Shown here: one piece after another, positions 55,451-64,000 of the stretch
Position numbering within the stretch: the stretch's first letter is position 1
How the letters are laid out: the number at the start of each line of letters is the position of its first letter
DNA from: Methanothrix harundinacea
Lineage (GTDB): Archaea; Halobacteriota; Methanosarcinia; Methanotrichales; Methanotrichaceae
Direction: 5' to 3'
DNA: 64,000 nt
Assembly (NCBI GenBank): GCA_002502785.1
Contig: DAQG01000124.1
Span: 1-64,000, forward strand
Program-made: the position numbers and the translations under genes
The notes under the pieces: generated by a model
The model's input: the letters and a program-made list of their open reading frames with translations, nothing else
What the model was told of the DNA's origin: nothing
Databases searched by the model: none

Positions 55451-57133
55451 CTAACCGGGAGAGGGACCGTTCCTCCCCCTCTGGGTGGCGTAAAGAGACG
55501 ACACCCTCTCGAGGGAGTCTGCCTCCTCGAGGGCTTTATCGTCCCTCACCCGGACGAGCCTGGGGAACCGGAGGGCGTAGCCCGAAGAGTAGTTGGTGCT
55601 CTTCTGGATCTCCTCGAAGGCCACCTCGAAGATCACCTCGGGCTTCACCTCCACCTCCATCCCCTCTCCGGATACGAGGACGAGGTCTTTGAAGAGATAT
55701 GTCAACTCGCTGAGCATCTCGTCGGTGATGCCCGTCGCCACCCATCCCACGTCCTCGAGCCTTCCAGTATCCGGGTCTGGGGAGGCGAGCCTATAAGATC
55801 CAAAGAAGCTCGCCCTCCTTCCTTCGCCCCACCGCGCCCCGATGACGACGAGGTCGAGGGTCTCCATCACCGGCTTTATCTTGAACCAGTTCTTCCCCCT
55901 CTTTCCCGGAGCGTAGGGGGAATCGGGGCTTTTCAGCATCACGCCCTCGTGGCCTGCTCCGATCGCCTCTTCGTATATCTCGGCCACCTTCTCGGGATCG
56001 GAGGTCACGGTCTGCGCCGCCAGGATCTTCGAATCTGCGACCTCCTCAAGACGCCGTCTCCTCTCCCGGAGAGGCTCGTCGATGAGGGGCTGGCCGTCCA
56101 GGTAGACCAGGTCGAAGAGCCACAGCTCCAGGGGTATCTTCTTTGCCGTCCTCTCGACCTTGTACTTCCTGCGGAACCGCTTCAGGATCTCCTGGAAGGG
56201 GAGGGGTCTGCCGTCATCGCCTCTTGCCACCGCCTCCCCGTCCAGGATGGCGGACTCGGCCCGAACGTTCTCCTTCACAAACCCGACGATCTCGGGAAGG
56301 GATCGGGTCACCCTCTCCAGCCGCCGGGAGAATATCTCGATCTCGTCGCCCTTCTTGTGGATCTGGACCCTGGACCCGTCATACTTCCATTCGACGGCGG
56401 CCGCCCCCATCTCGGCCATGGACCCGGGTATCCCGGAGCCCAGCTGGGCGAGCATCATCTTGATCGGCCGTCCGATCTCTATCGTCAGCTCCGAGAGCCT
56501 TCCAGCCTTCGCCTTCTGGGCCACAAGGCCCAGGTCGCTTGTGAAGTTGTAGCCGCGCTCAACCTCCTCGGAAGTTCGGTTGAAGGCTTTTGCGATGGCG
56601 TCCCGGACGATCCCCTCGCCGACCCCGATCCTCATGTCGTCGAGGGCGAGCCTGGCGATGTACCTCGCCTCCAGGGGTCCGGACTCGCCGAATAAATATC
56701 GTAGATGCTTCATCTTGACGCCCTGACACCTCTTTCCCGAGGCGCGAGCCAGCTCCAAAAACCTGGAATAAACGTCGAGGATCGAGAGGCTGTCGTTCTC
56801 GATGAAGCTTGAAAGGGTCGAGGGCCTTCTCTTGCCCACCACCTCGGCGGCAACGGACCCCACGTCCCCGGTTCTCCGAAGGATATCCATGATCTCCTGG
56901 GATGTGGCCCCCGTGGCTTTGGAGAGGGCATCGTATAAGGTGCTGGGCCCCACGCCCAAAAGCTGCTCGGAGCTGGCGGGGAAGGCCGAACCCATGACAA
57001 AAGAAGGGACAACCAGAAGCTCAGCTTCGTCTAGCTCCGAGAGAAAGGAAGCGAGAAGGGCGGTCTTCTCGATGGAACCGCCGATCCCCTCGATTCTATG
57101 ACAGAGCTCTGCGAAGCTGAGAAAACTTGTCAT
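55451..57133 (-). CDS. lig: ATP-dependent DNA ligase
   Basis: Replicative/repair ligase of the archaeal type I family, 560 residues. The N-terminal DNA-binding domain (about 1-230) is followed by the adenylation motif EWKYDGSRVQIH with K250 as the AMP-bound lysine, then motif III-like ELWLFDLVYLDG, EGVMLKSPDS and the motif V lysines GKRGKNWFKIKP. The C-terminal OB domain ends near ALRFPRLVRVRDDK. On the same strand as hisD downstream and hom upstream with short gaps. Confidence 0.96.
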   Translation of the reverse strand: MTSFLSFAELCHRIEGIGGSIEKTALLASFLSELDEAELLVVPSFVMGSAFPASSEQLLGVGPSTLYDALSKATGATSQEIMDILRRTGDVGSVAAEVVGKRRPSTLSSFIENDSLSILDVYSRFLELARASGKRCQGVKMKHLRYLFGESGPLEARYIARLALDDMRIGVGEGIVRDAIAKAFNRTSEEVERGYNFTSDLGLVAQKAKAGRLSELTIEIGRPIKMMLAQLGSGIPGSMAEMGAAAVEWKYDGSRVQIHKKGDEIEIFSRRLERVTRSLPEIVGFVKENVRAESAILDGEAVARGDDGRPLPFQEILKRFRRKYKVERTAKKIPLELWLFDLVYLDGQPLIDEPLRERRRRLEEVADSKILAAQTVTSDPEKVAEIYEEAIGAGHEGVMLKSPDSPYAPGKRGKNWFKIKPVMETLDLVVIGARWGEGRRASFFGSYRLASPDPDTGRLEDVGWVATGITDEMLSELTYLFKDLVLVSGEGMEVEVKPEVIFEVAFEEIQKSTNYSSGYALRFPRLVRVRDDKALEEADSLERVSSLYATQRGRNGPSPG

Positions 57134-57143
57134 GATCTGGATT

Positions 57144-58145
57144 TTAGGCGTCTATCTGCCTTGATGTGTAGATGCTGACGACGTCGGAGACGATGGCGCT
57201 GGCGGTCTCGATGGAGCCTGCGCCAAGGCCCGTCACCGTGATCGTCCCGGACAGGTCTGTCTCGATGGAGGCGACGTTCAGAGTCCCACCGACGGCGAGA
57301 GGGCTTCTCCGCGGAACGAGCATCGGCTTTACTGTCAATGTCGGTACATCGCCTATCAGCTTGATGAGGTAGCCCCTCTCCCAGGCGAGGTTCAGAGCCT
57401 CGGGGGTAATGTCCCTGATGCCGGTGACATTCACGTCATCGTACTTGACGTCCATGCCGAATATGGAGTTTGCCAGGATCACGACTTTGCCGGCGGTGTC
57501 TATACCGTCGACATCGTAGGCGGGGTCAGCCTCGGCGATCCCCAGCTCCTGGGCCTCGGTCAGGGCGTAGCTGTAAGTGTACTTCTCCTCCATCATCCTC
57601 GTCAGGATGTAGTTACAGGTCCCGTTGAAGATCCCTCTTATGCTGAGGATCTCGTTTCCCACCAGGTTCTTCTCGATGAGGCTGATCAGGGGCATCGTCC
57701 CGCCGACGGTCGCCTCGTATTTGAGCATCACGCCGTTATCCTGGGCCAGCTCCTTGAGATGGTTGAAGGCCACCACCAGCGGTCCCTTGTTGGATGTGAC
57801 GACGTGCTTTCCCTGAGATAGGGCCTCTTCGATGTGACCGAGGCCGGGCTGTCCGTGGACGATGTTGGTGGGCGTTACCTCCACCACCAGGTCGGAGTCG
57901 ATCTCCTGGATTGCCTCCTTCCCGATGATGCCCAGGTTTGCGATCCCCTCGAGGGTTCTCGCGCCGTGAAGCCTCTGGGGGTCTATCCCCTTCTCGTCAA
58001 AGAGGGTTCCGTTGATGTCGGTGACCGAGACGACCTTCAGGTCAAGCCCCATATCCTTCAGAAGCTCCCTCTTTCTTCTTACGACCTCCAAAACGCCGTG
58101 GCCGACTATCCCGAATCCCACCAGAGATATCCTGACCTCTCTCAT
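57144..58145 (-). CDS. hom: homoserine dehydrogenase
   Basis: NAD(P)-dependent reduction of aspartate semialdehyde to homoserine, for threonine and methionine. The 333 residues open with the dinucleotide fold ISLVGFGIVGHGVLEVV and carry TSNKGPLV, the substrate region GGTMPLI, GIFNGTCNYIL and EAQELGIAEADPAYDVDGIDTAGK. It lacks its own C-terminal ACT domain; a separate ACT protein gene overlaps its start by four bases (ATGA), so regulation is probably supplied in trans. Confidence 0.97.
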   Translation of the reverse strand: MREVRISLVGFGIVGHGVLEVVRRKRELLKDMGLDLKVVSVTDINGTLFDEKGIDPQRLHGARTLEGIANLGIIGKEAIQEIDSDLVVEVTPTNIVHGQPGLGHIEEALSQGKHVVTSNKGPLVVAFNHLKELAQDNGVMLKYEATVGGTMPLISLIEKNLVGNEILSIRGIFNGTCNYILTRMMEEKYTYSYALTEAQELGIAEADPAYDVDGIDTAGKVVILANSIFGMDVKYDDVNVTGIRDITPEALNLAWERGYLIKLIGDVPTLTVKPMLVPRRSPLAVGGTLNVASIETDLSGTITVTGLGAGSIETASAIVSDVVSIYTSRQIDA

Positions 58146-58648
58146 ATCTTCTCAGCCTCGATAGGTTCTATCACCAGCAGATCTTTCTCGGCGCCCACTT
58201 TGCGGAGTATGGATAGAGACGTTCCTATCTCCTCCTTGCCCGTCGCCCTGATCCTCATGTAGGCGGAGGAGGGCTCATCGATCCCCGGCATCCTGAGGGA
58301 GAGGTCCTCCACCTCCGCAAAGCCGGTGGAATCGATCCTGTTGATGGTGTCCCCAAGGTCGCTGTGCACCACGTGGCCGATCAGGAGGACAGATATCTCC
58401 TCGATGAACCGATCTTCGCCCGCCCTCACCACTACGATGCCGTTCTCTTCCAGATGTTTTTTGACGTTATCGATGTTTGACGGGTCTATCTCGAAGACGA
58501 TCTGGACCGGGACCGTGCCCCGCGGCGTTTTGCGATCTCGGTGATGGACCACGCTGATGATGTTCCCCTTGTACTTCTTGAATGGTTCGAGGGACTGCAT
58601 CAGCTGTCCCGGTATATCCTGCAGTTCCAAGTCCATCGAAAGTCGCAT
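58142..58648 (-). CDS. ACT-domain regulatory protein coupled to hom
   Basis: With the ATG at 58648 the product has 168 residues; longer readings add a basic stretch that is not domain-like. It begins with an ACT domain (LELQDIPGQLMQSLEPF, then NIISVVHHRD) and a second half with another beta-alpha-beta pattern. ACT domains bind amino acids. The gene overlaps the start of hom, which lacks such a domain, so it likely confers feedback control by threonine or another product. It is divergent from nadE. Confidence 0.88.
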   Translation of the reverse strand: MRLSMDLELQDIPGQLMQSLEPFKKYKGNIISVVHHRDRKTPRGTVPVQIVFEIDPSNIDNVKKHLEENGIVVVRAGEDRFIEEISVLLIGHVVHSDLGDTINRIDSTGFAEVEDLSLRMPGIDEPSSAYMRIRATGKEEIGTSLSILRKVGAEKDLLVIEPIEAEKI

Positions 58649-58739
58649 AACACGCATTCCTCGTCTAATTGCTGCTCTCACCCATCAGCTTATCGAACAT
58701 AAAGGTTGTGCAGAAAAAGTACTTTATTTGAGAGTTCCG

Positions 58740-59510
58740 ATGCCTTACCCGATGGCCAGAAAAGATGCAGAAACCCTCATCGTGAAGTTCATAAACGATC
58801 AGACGAAGGCTGCCGGAGCTGGCGGCGCCGTCCTGGGGCTTTCCGGCGGCCTCGACTCGGCGACCGTCGCCTTTCTTGCGGCTGAGGCCCTGGGGCCCGA
58901 CCGGGTCCTAGCCCTCATACTGCCGGAGGCTGGAGTGACTCCCGAAGAGGACCTAGAGGACGCAAGACTTGTGGCCTCGATCCTCGGCGTCGAGACGAAG
59001 GAGATCGACATATCGAAGATACTGGACCGCTACTCAGAACTCTTGCCCACGGCCGAGGCATCGCCCGTCGTAAACGGAAACCTGAAGGCGAGGGTCAGAA
59101 TGACGATCCTCTACTGGCACGCCAACCTCCTGGGACGGCTCGTCCTTGGTACGGGAAACAAGACCGAGATCATGCTCGGCTACTCGACGAAGTTCGGCGA
59201 TGCGGCGGCAGACATCTTCCCGATCGCGGACCTCTACAAGGACGAGGTGAGGGAGCTTGCAAAGCGGCTGGAGGTTCCGAGAAGGATTATCGAGAAGGCA
59301 CCGACTGCGGGGCTCTGGCCCGGCCAGACCGACGAGGCGGAGCTTGGAATCTCTTACGATGACGCGAACGCAATTCTGAGGGGGATCGAGGCGGGCAGAA
59401 GCCCTGAGCAGCTGGCCGAAGAGTGGGGCGCAGATAAAGTGAGCCTCGTCCTCGGACGGATCGAGGCTGGAAGACACAAGAGGGAATTGCCGCCGACTCC
59501 AGATGTTTGA
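58740..59510 (+). CDS. nadE: NAD+ synthetase
   Basis: Amidates deamido-NAD with ATP. About 256 residues from the ATG at 58740 (a second ATG at 58752 is possible), typical for the ammonia-dependent archaeal form without a glutaminase domain. Landmarks: PP-loop LGLSGGLDSATVA, LVLGTGNKTEIMLGYSTKFGD cut here to its sense (the family block GTGNK-x-E), FPIADLYKDEVR and APTAGLWPGQTDE. No partner genes on this strand. Confidence 0.96.
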   Translation: MPYPMARKDAETLIVKFINDQTKAAGAGGAVLGLSGGLDSATVAFLAAEALGPDRVLALILPEAGVTPEEDLEDARLVASILGVETKEIDISKILDRYSELLPTAEASPVVNGNLKARVRMTILYWHANLLGRLVLGTGNKTEIMLGYSTKFGDAAADIFPIADLYKDEVRELAKRLEVPRRIIEKAPTAGLWPGQTDEAELGISYDDANAILRGIEAGRSPEQLAEEWGADKVSLVLGRIEAGRHKRELPPTPDV

Positions 59511-59601
59511 TCACCTTTGACGTCCTTTTCTCCTTTTTGATAGGCCCAAAGGTAGTTCCGTTTCCGGAAATCCTTTTCACCTTCGGGGCCTTCAGAATAG
59601 C

Positions 59602-60759
59602 ATGGAGCCGAAGGAGGATTTCAAAAGGGTAGAGGATATGGCCCTGACCCCTGTGACTGAGATCGACATCAGAGAGTTGGCTGAGATATTCGACGAGTTG
59701 GACGTCTACATGTCGGTCTATCTCCCGACTGCCTCCAGGGAGGATGAGGCCGCCAACCGCGCCTTCGTCGATGCCCGGAGAAGGGCCATCGAGGTGGCCC
59801 TCCCTCAGGACCTGAAAGAGAGCTTCGGGGAGACGATGGCCATGGTCGATGACCACCTCTTCTGGAGGCCCGTCCCCGGCGAGAGGGGCCGAATAGTCTT
59901 CGCCTCGGCACCCCATCGCCTCCTCCACGTCTACAGGATCGGGATCGATCCGGGGAGGACAATGGTCTTGGACACCTCCCCTTTCCTTCTGCCCCTGGCA
60001 AAGTTGAGGGACGATTACATGGACTACGGCGTACTCCTCCTGGACTCAAAGGAGGCGAGGCTCTTTTGCGTCCGGTCTGACGTCCCCCTGGAGATGAACC
60101 ACCTCTCAACCGACCTGATGAACAAGCACAAGAAAGGGGGGTGGAGCCAGATGAGGTTCAACAGGCTCCGGAAGGGCGCTATTAAGTCCTTCCTCTCGGA
60201 GGTGGTCGAGGACGTCCAGGAGTCGTGCAGTCGCCACAAGACGAGAGGGATCGTCGTCGCCGGGCCCGGCGACGCCAAGAACCAGCTCGTAGAGATGCTA
60301 CCTGCCGAGATGGGAAAGAAGGTCCTGGGCATCGTCGACCTATCCATCGACACGCCAGAAAAGAACATAGTCGAGGTGGGGGACGAGATCGCCCTCGCAG
60401 ACGAGAGGGCGAGATCGATAGAAAGGGCCGAGGAGCTACGGGCCGAGATCCGCAAAGGGGGTCCGGCCGTCCGAGGCGTCGAGGCGACGAGAGACGCCCT
60501 CAGCACTGGGCGGGTGAACGTCCTGGTCCTGTTGAAGAACGCCTCGGTCCCTGGCTGGATCTGCGAGAGGTGCCAGCTACTCGAAGCTAGAAAAAAGCCG
60601 CAAGAGACCTGCCCGACCTGCGGCGGCCCGACATCGCCCGTCGATGTCGTCGAGGAGCTCTACGAGCTTGCCGAGAGGACGGGGGCCGAGGTCGAGTTCG
60701 TCGAGGAGGACGCGTGCTTAGCGTCGTCAGAGGGCGTGGGGGCGCTGTTGAGGTATTAG
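59602..60759 (+). CDS. eRF1-like release factor homologue of the Vms1/baeRF group
   Basis: A 385-residue protein with the domain-2/3 layout of archaeal/eukaryotic release factor 1 but without the GGQ loop. Instead it has HKKGGWSQMRFNR (about 174-186), which matches the catalytic-loop region of Vms1/ANKZF1-like and bacterial-archaeal eRF1-like proteins, with the conserved Gln. A C-terminal zinc pair follows (CERC...CPTCGG, about 321-342). Relatives free nascent chains or tRNA from stalled ribosomes. Role here is by family inference. Confidence 0.8.
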   Translation: MEPKEDFKRVEDMALTPVTEIDIRELAEIFDELDVYMSVYLPTASREDEAANRAFVDARRRAIEVALPQDLKESFGETMAMVDDHLFWRPVPGERGRIVFASAPHRLLHVYRIGIDPGRTMVLDTSPFLLPLAKLRDDYMDYGVLLLDSKEARLFCVRSDVPLEMNHLSTDLMNKHKKGGWSQMRFNRLRKGAIKSFLSEVVEDVQESCSRHKTRGIVVAGPGDAKNQLVEMLPAEMGKKVLGIVDLSIDTPEKNIVEVGDEIALADERARSIERAEELRAEIRKGGPAVRGVEATRDALSTGRVNVLVLLKNASVPGWICERCQLLEARKKPQETCPTCGGPTSPVDVVEELYELAERTGAEVEFVEEDACLASSEGVGALLRY

Positions 60760-61076
60760 GTACAGATCCTGAATAGCAGATCAGAACGAAAGAGGGACAA
60801 GAAGAAGAGGGTGAACTGCTACTTCCAGGGACGGTATCTTTGCCTCCTCCCCCGGCCAGGCGACCCAGGACCTCGATTTCATCGTCAATGTGATCGGGGG
60901 ACACCTCCTCGAAAACGTCCAGATCAAGAGTACCTAGCGGCCGAAGTCAAACTGGCGGTGGCGCACCCCGCAGCAGAGCTGCAGGGTATTCGTTAAAAAG
61001 AAAACGCATTTTTCAGCGGGAGATTTTAGGACTCGCGGGCTCAAGCCCCCGAGTCCCTGATATCCTTCGGATGACC
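60760..61076. other. 317-base spacer with a gene remnant and a hairpin
   Basis: On the plus strand, 60818-60937 reads as a short protein-like tail (ATQDLDFIVNVIGGHLLENV, then a TAG). A TGA just upstream in that frame and the lack of a start codon suggest a gene fragment. A stem-loop lies at 61029-61056. Nothing else was recognised. Confidence 0.35.
61029..61056 (-). terminator. hairpin after the large beta-helix protein gene
   Basis: GGACTCG (61029-61035) and CGAGTCC (61050-61056) form a perfect 7-bp stem, with GGGCT/AGCCC extending it inside. Located 21 bases beyond the 3' end of the 61077-63947 gene. Confidence 0.55.
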
Positions 61077-63947
61077 TCATACCGTGAAAGTTGTCACGTC
61101 CTGGTCGTCACCCGCCTCGTTGATTGTGCCGCTGTACGTCTTTGCCTGTCCTTTGACAACCGTCCTGACCGTCCACGCCACTGGTCCGACGTCGCTGCAG
61201 TCAGAGTAATAGTTCACCCATACCCTGTAGGTCCCGCTCGGAGCGCCGTTCTCGGGCCAGAAGATGTTCTCAGCCCTGCCCATCTCGAAGTTGCTGCACT
61301 GGTTGTCTCGATCGAGCTGGCCGCCGGATGGCACCGAGTCATATTGGTATGATACAGTGTCTCCGTCCGGGTCCTGGACGTACAGATCGATGTCCGCATA
61401 GGAGTGCCATGTCAAAGTGACCTGGACATCACCGGTACCGACCGCAGTGTCCCTAACCCTCGATCCGCAGGGGTAGCCTCCTGGAGTGCAGGTTAAGCTT
61501 GAATCAGAAAATTCTCCCCACTCGTTGAAGCGCAAAGTTTCGCCAGGATTAATCCTGTACTGCTGCGCTGGCATGGATCTCGCATGGCAGCATGGGGAGT
61601 ATAAGGGATTGTGGTTGACCTCAGACTCGAAGAGGAACCGTACGAGGGTGTAGGTCCCGGCAGGCACCCAGTATCTGATCGTTGTAGGTCCTGTGCTGTA
61701 TGGATGGTAGTCGCTTGCAAGGATCGTCCATTCTGTCGGCGGAGTCCAGGAGCTCCGTATAGAGGGATTGTCCAGAACTGCGCCCTGGATGCAGATACCG
61801 TTCTCGGTGTGGACTGGCAGGCTCCGGCAGTTCTCCTCGCCCTGGCACTCTCCGTAGCTGCCGCTCTCGTACTGGTGGGTGTTCACGATCTCGATCCAGC
61901 CGCCGTTCGCGCGGTTCCAGGCCTCAGGATCTGCTGACCCGCTGAGTCCGAAGATGCTGTAGGGTGAGAAGTGATAGGTCCTTATCGTCACCGTTCTTGC
62001 CACAGGATCGACGGCTCCAGGGATCATCTCCCACTGGTTGTATGTTGCGTTGAATGTGGTGACGCCGATGACCCTGCTTGGATCGACGTCTGGAGGTATG
62101 GGCAGTGTAATCTCGACAGGGGTGTCAAAGGTGAATCCCTCGGGACCTAGCTGATAGACCGAGCCCATGGGGACGAACTCGCCCTGCAGCTCCGGCGTCT
62201 TGGTCGCGTCCTGCTCGATGCTGAAGACCATGGTACCTGGGCTACCGTCCGCGTTTCTTGGAACGGCTCCAGCCGAAACGCTGATCCTCGCTCCGTCCGT
62301 GGTAATAACGGTTCCAGGTTCTGTGCTGGTTATGGACGAAGAGCTACTTGTCGGTGTGCTGGAGATTACAGTGACCGTGCCGATTCCACTCGTTGTCCCA
62401 AAGGTTGTTCCGTCCGATCCAGGACTCGCCATCGGATAGCGGTCAATGCTTGTGCCGCCTTCAATCAAGTAAGACATTTCGCAGATGCCATCGCCATTAT
62501 TATCCGTGCAGGCTAGGTCGCTATAGTAGTTGCCCACCGATCCGTCGTCCCACAGGTTGGGATCTGAGTATGTATCGTTGAAGTCGTCGTAGGCATTGCT
62601 GTAAATGTTGTCAATCATGCTGTTCTTGTAGATCTTGTTGTCGGATGAATCTAAGAGATATATACCATATTCACAATTCTCAACAGTGTTGTCCGTGAGG
62701 GTATTCCTGGTCGATTCGAAGAGCATTATACCGTCGCTGTAGGATCTGCTGACCTTGTTGTTGTTGATAGTGTTTCCATCGCAGTCACTCAGCAGATATA
62801 TGCCATGATTATCACAGTCCTCAATAGTGTTGTCCGTGAGGGTATTCCTGGACGATTTGTATAGCAGTATACCGTTCTCGCAATTCTCGATCACGTTGTC
62901 TTGGATGGTATTACCATCCGATCCTACATCGATTCCGGCCATTACCATACCTGCCGCGTTCTTGACAGTGAATCCTTCAATAGTGATTGCATCGGCAGAT
63001 AATGTTATGGCGCTCCCGTCATCGTCCGCATCCACAACCGGATTTCCGATACCGCGAAGAGTCAGGCGCTTGTTAACAACAACATTCTCATAGTAGGTTC
63101 CGCTTTGGACCTCGATGGTGGCTCCTTCGGCTGCCATCTCAATGGCATCCTGGATGCTCTCGCCGGATCTAACGGTGATAGTGCCGGTAGCGGTAGTGGC
63201 TCCACTTGTTATGCCGGGGACCGAACCTGTCCGGCCAGAGGTCCCGGTCTCGCCGATATCCCAGACCTCGAGGTTGTCGAAGCTTGCCACAAGGCCGCCG
63301 GACTCTTCAGTCTCGGCCAGGATGGCTATCTCTCCAGAAGTTAAGCTGCTGTCTCCACAGCTTCCGAGCAGAATGTCGTTCGCGTATAGCGTGAACTCGT
63401 CTTCGTCACAGACCACCTTCAGGACGTTCTTTGCATTGCCGGTGTTCAATGCGCTGGACTCATGCCAGTCAATCAAGTCAGTCCACTCATCATTCTGATA
63501 CTTCCAGAAGGAGAACATGCCGTTAGTTGCGATAAGGAATCTGTAGAAATCGTCATCATTGTCTCGAAGGTCTAGACCCAGCTGACAGACATCCTGGCAC
63601 TCCTCGGCGGTGACTTCCACCTCAGCCACAAAGTCGCTTAGGATCAAGTCGCCTGGAATATGTGCGAAAGATACCATGTACGGCTCATTGACAGTTATTT
63701 TATACATTCCAGCCTCGTATGCAAAGGATTCCTCTGCAGTCAAGCTTCTCTTCCAGCCGCTAGTTCTGTCGGAGAAGTCGTCTGAGTACGCAAGCGTGCC
63801 TGACGAGGATTCCGAAGACTGTACTGAAAGCAGCTGATCCTGTTCCGGTCCCGAAGATGAATCTGCGGCGAGAACCACTAGCGAGCAGCTCAGAGCCGCG
63901 ATTATAACTAAGATGGTAAGATATGCTCGATACATTGATTTGATCAT
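61077..63947 (-). CDS. large secreted beta-helix (NosD-like) mosaic protein
   Basis: The 956 residues begin with a signal peptide (hydrophobic 10-28). Domains in order: a jelly-roll/LamG-like part (about 50-230); a right-handed parallel beta-helix of NosD/PbH1 type (about 255-490) starting IQDAIEMAAEGATIEVQSG with turns such as NTLTDNT and GIYLL; a ZU5-like domain (about 545-675; ISVSAGAVP, ITLPIPP); and a C-terminal beta domain (about 835-950) starting VQVTLTWHSYADIDLYVQDP, as in DUF2135-type modules. Two beta-helix turns are near-exact copies in DNA (around 62680-62735 and 62824-62875). Likely a surface adhesin or polysaccharide-binding protein. Confidence 0.85.
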   Translation of the reverse strand: MIKSMYRAYLTILVIIAALSCSLVVLAADSSSGPEQDQLLSVQSSESSSGTLAYSDDFSDRTSGWKRSLTAEESFAYEAGMYKITVNEPYMVSFAHIPGDLILSDFVAEVEVTAEECQDVCQLGLDLRDNDDDFYRFLIATNGMFSFWKYQNDEWTDLIDWHESSALNTGNAKNVLKVVCDEDEFTLYANDILLGSCGDSSLTSGEIAILAETEESGGLVASFDNLEVWDIGETGTSGRTGSVPGITSGATTATGTITVRSGESIQDAIEMAAEGATIEVQSGTYYENVVVNKRLTLRGIGNPVVDADDDGSAITLSADAITIEGFTVKNAAGMVMAGIDVGSDGNTIQDNVIENCENGILLYKSSRNTLTDNTIEDCDNHGIYLLSDCDGNTINNNKVSRSYSDGIMLFESTRNTLTDNTVENCEYGIYLLDSSDNKIYKNSMIDNIYSNAYDDFNDTYSDPNLWDDGSVGNYYSDLACTDNNGDGICEMSYLIEGGTSIDRYPMASPGSDGTTFGTTSGIGTVTVISSTPTSSSSSITSTEPGTVITTDGARISVSAGAVPRNADGSPGTMVFSIEQDATKTPELQGEFVPMGSVYQLGPEGFTFDTPVEITLPIPPDVDPSRVIGVTTFNATYNQWEMIPGAVDPVARTVTIRTYHFSPYSIFGLSGSADPEAWNRANGGWIEIVNTHQYESGSYGECQGEENCRSLPVHTENGICIQGAVLDNPSIRSSWTPPTEWTILASDYHPYSTGPTTIRYWVPAGTYTLVRFLFESEVNHNPLYSPCCHARSMPAQQYRINPGETLRFNEWGEFSDSSLTCTPGGYPCGSRVRDTAVGTGDVQVTLTWHSYADIDLYVQDPDGDTVSYQYDSVPSGGQLDRDNQCSNFEMGRAENIFWPENGAPSGTYRVWVNYYSDCSDVGPVAWTVRTVVKGQAKTYSGTINEAGDDQDVTTFTV

Positions 63948-64000
63948 ATCAATCGAACCTCCTTTATCTCTCCAGCCAGCCAGTATCTTGATGGATTGCG

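Noticed and set aside
55280..56695. 471-codon plus-strand frame opposite the DNA ligase gene
   Set aside because: It is Pro/Leu/Asp/His-rich, as expected for antisense of a GC-rich gene; the ligase on the minus strand is unambiguous.
60818..60937. Short protein-like plus-strand frame in the spacer after the eRF1-like gene
   Set aside because: No start codon and a stop just upstream in frame; kept only as a possible gene remnant.
1..64000. CRISPR array, rRNA or tRNA genes
   Set aside because: Spacers were read for regular short repeats, CCA-type cloverleaf sequences and rRNA-like segments; none was found.

Overview
The window reads as chromosomal DNA of a GC-rich euryarchaeal methanogen, most likely Methanothrix (Methanosaeta) or a close relative. 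The euryarchaeal markers are the DNA polymerase D large subunit, a thermosome subunit, an archaeal ATP-dependent DNA ligase, a MTH1187-type protein and the siroheme-route heme genes. Archaeal TATA boxes sit at the expected distance from several starts, and GTG/TTG starts and ATGA overlaps are common. The genus is inferred from gene content and style; no rRNA or tRNA gene was seen.

Layout. 1-1616: AT-rich partial gene plus a TPR protein, then a transposase fragment. 2.4-4.3 kb: methyltransferase, pyrF, MTH1187-like gene. 4.4-10.0 kb: two tandem secreted paralogues built on a repeat ending in DLGLDAV. 10.2-15.7 kb: grpE-dnaK-dnaJ and a thermosome gene. 15.8-19.2 kb: phosphate genes pstS-pstB-phoU-AbrB/PhoU without permease genes. 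19.2-20.5 kb: remnant of endonuclease V next to an IS element with 16-bp inverted repeats. 20.7-25.5 kb: heme/siroheme operon (hemL, hemC, cobA-hemD fusion, an ahbC-like gene). 25.6-26.8 kb: larC. 27.0-33.2 kb: a five-gene operon with a divergent tubulin/FtsZ-like GTPase, a multi-span membrane protein, two large exported proteins and a transglutaminase-like protein. This is the best candidate for an undescribed system. 33.4-35.2 kb: class V aminotransferase and RNase HII. 35.3-37.9 kb: three tandem secreted paralogues. 38.1-41.0 kb: metallophosphoesterase and an alpha-amylase-family gene broken by one TAG. 41.4-46.6 kb: nucleoside-recognition membrane protein, YjbQ, secreted PEGA-like protein, BtuF-like binding protein, asparagine-synthase-like protein and a PPC-domain protein that overlaps polD DP2 (46.6-50.0 kb). 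50.0-53.9 kb: two genes interrupted by TGA flanking an exported acetolactate decarboxylase. 54.1-60.8 kb: hisD, lig, ACT-hom, nadE and a Vms1/eRF1-like factor. 61.1-63.9 kb: a large secreted beta-helix protein.

Two themes stand out. A large share of the window encodes exported, repeat-built proteins, which fits an organism with an elaborate cell envelope. In addition, four accessory genes carry a single in-frame stop (three TGA, one TAG) with the same reading frame continuing beyond it. TGA is also used as an ordinary terminator throughout, so these are more likely recent nonsense mutations or sequence errors than a changed genetic code.
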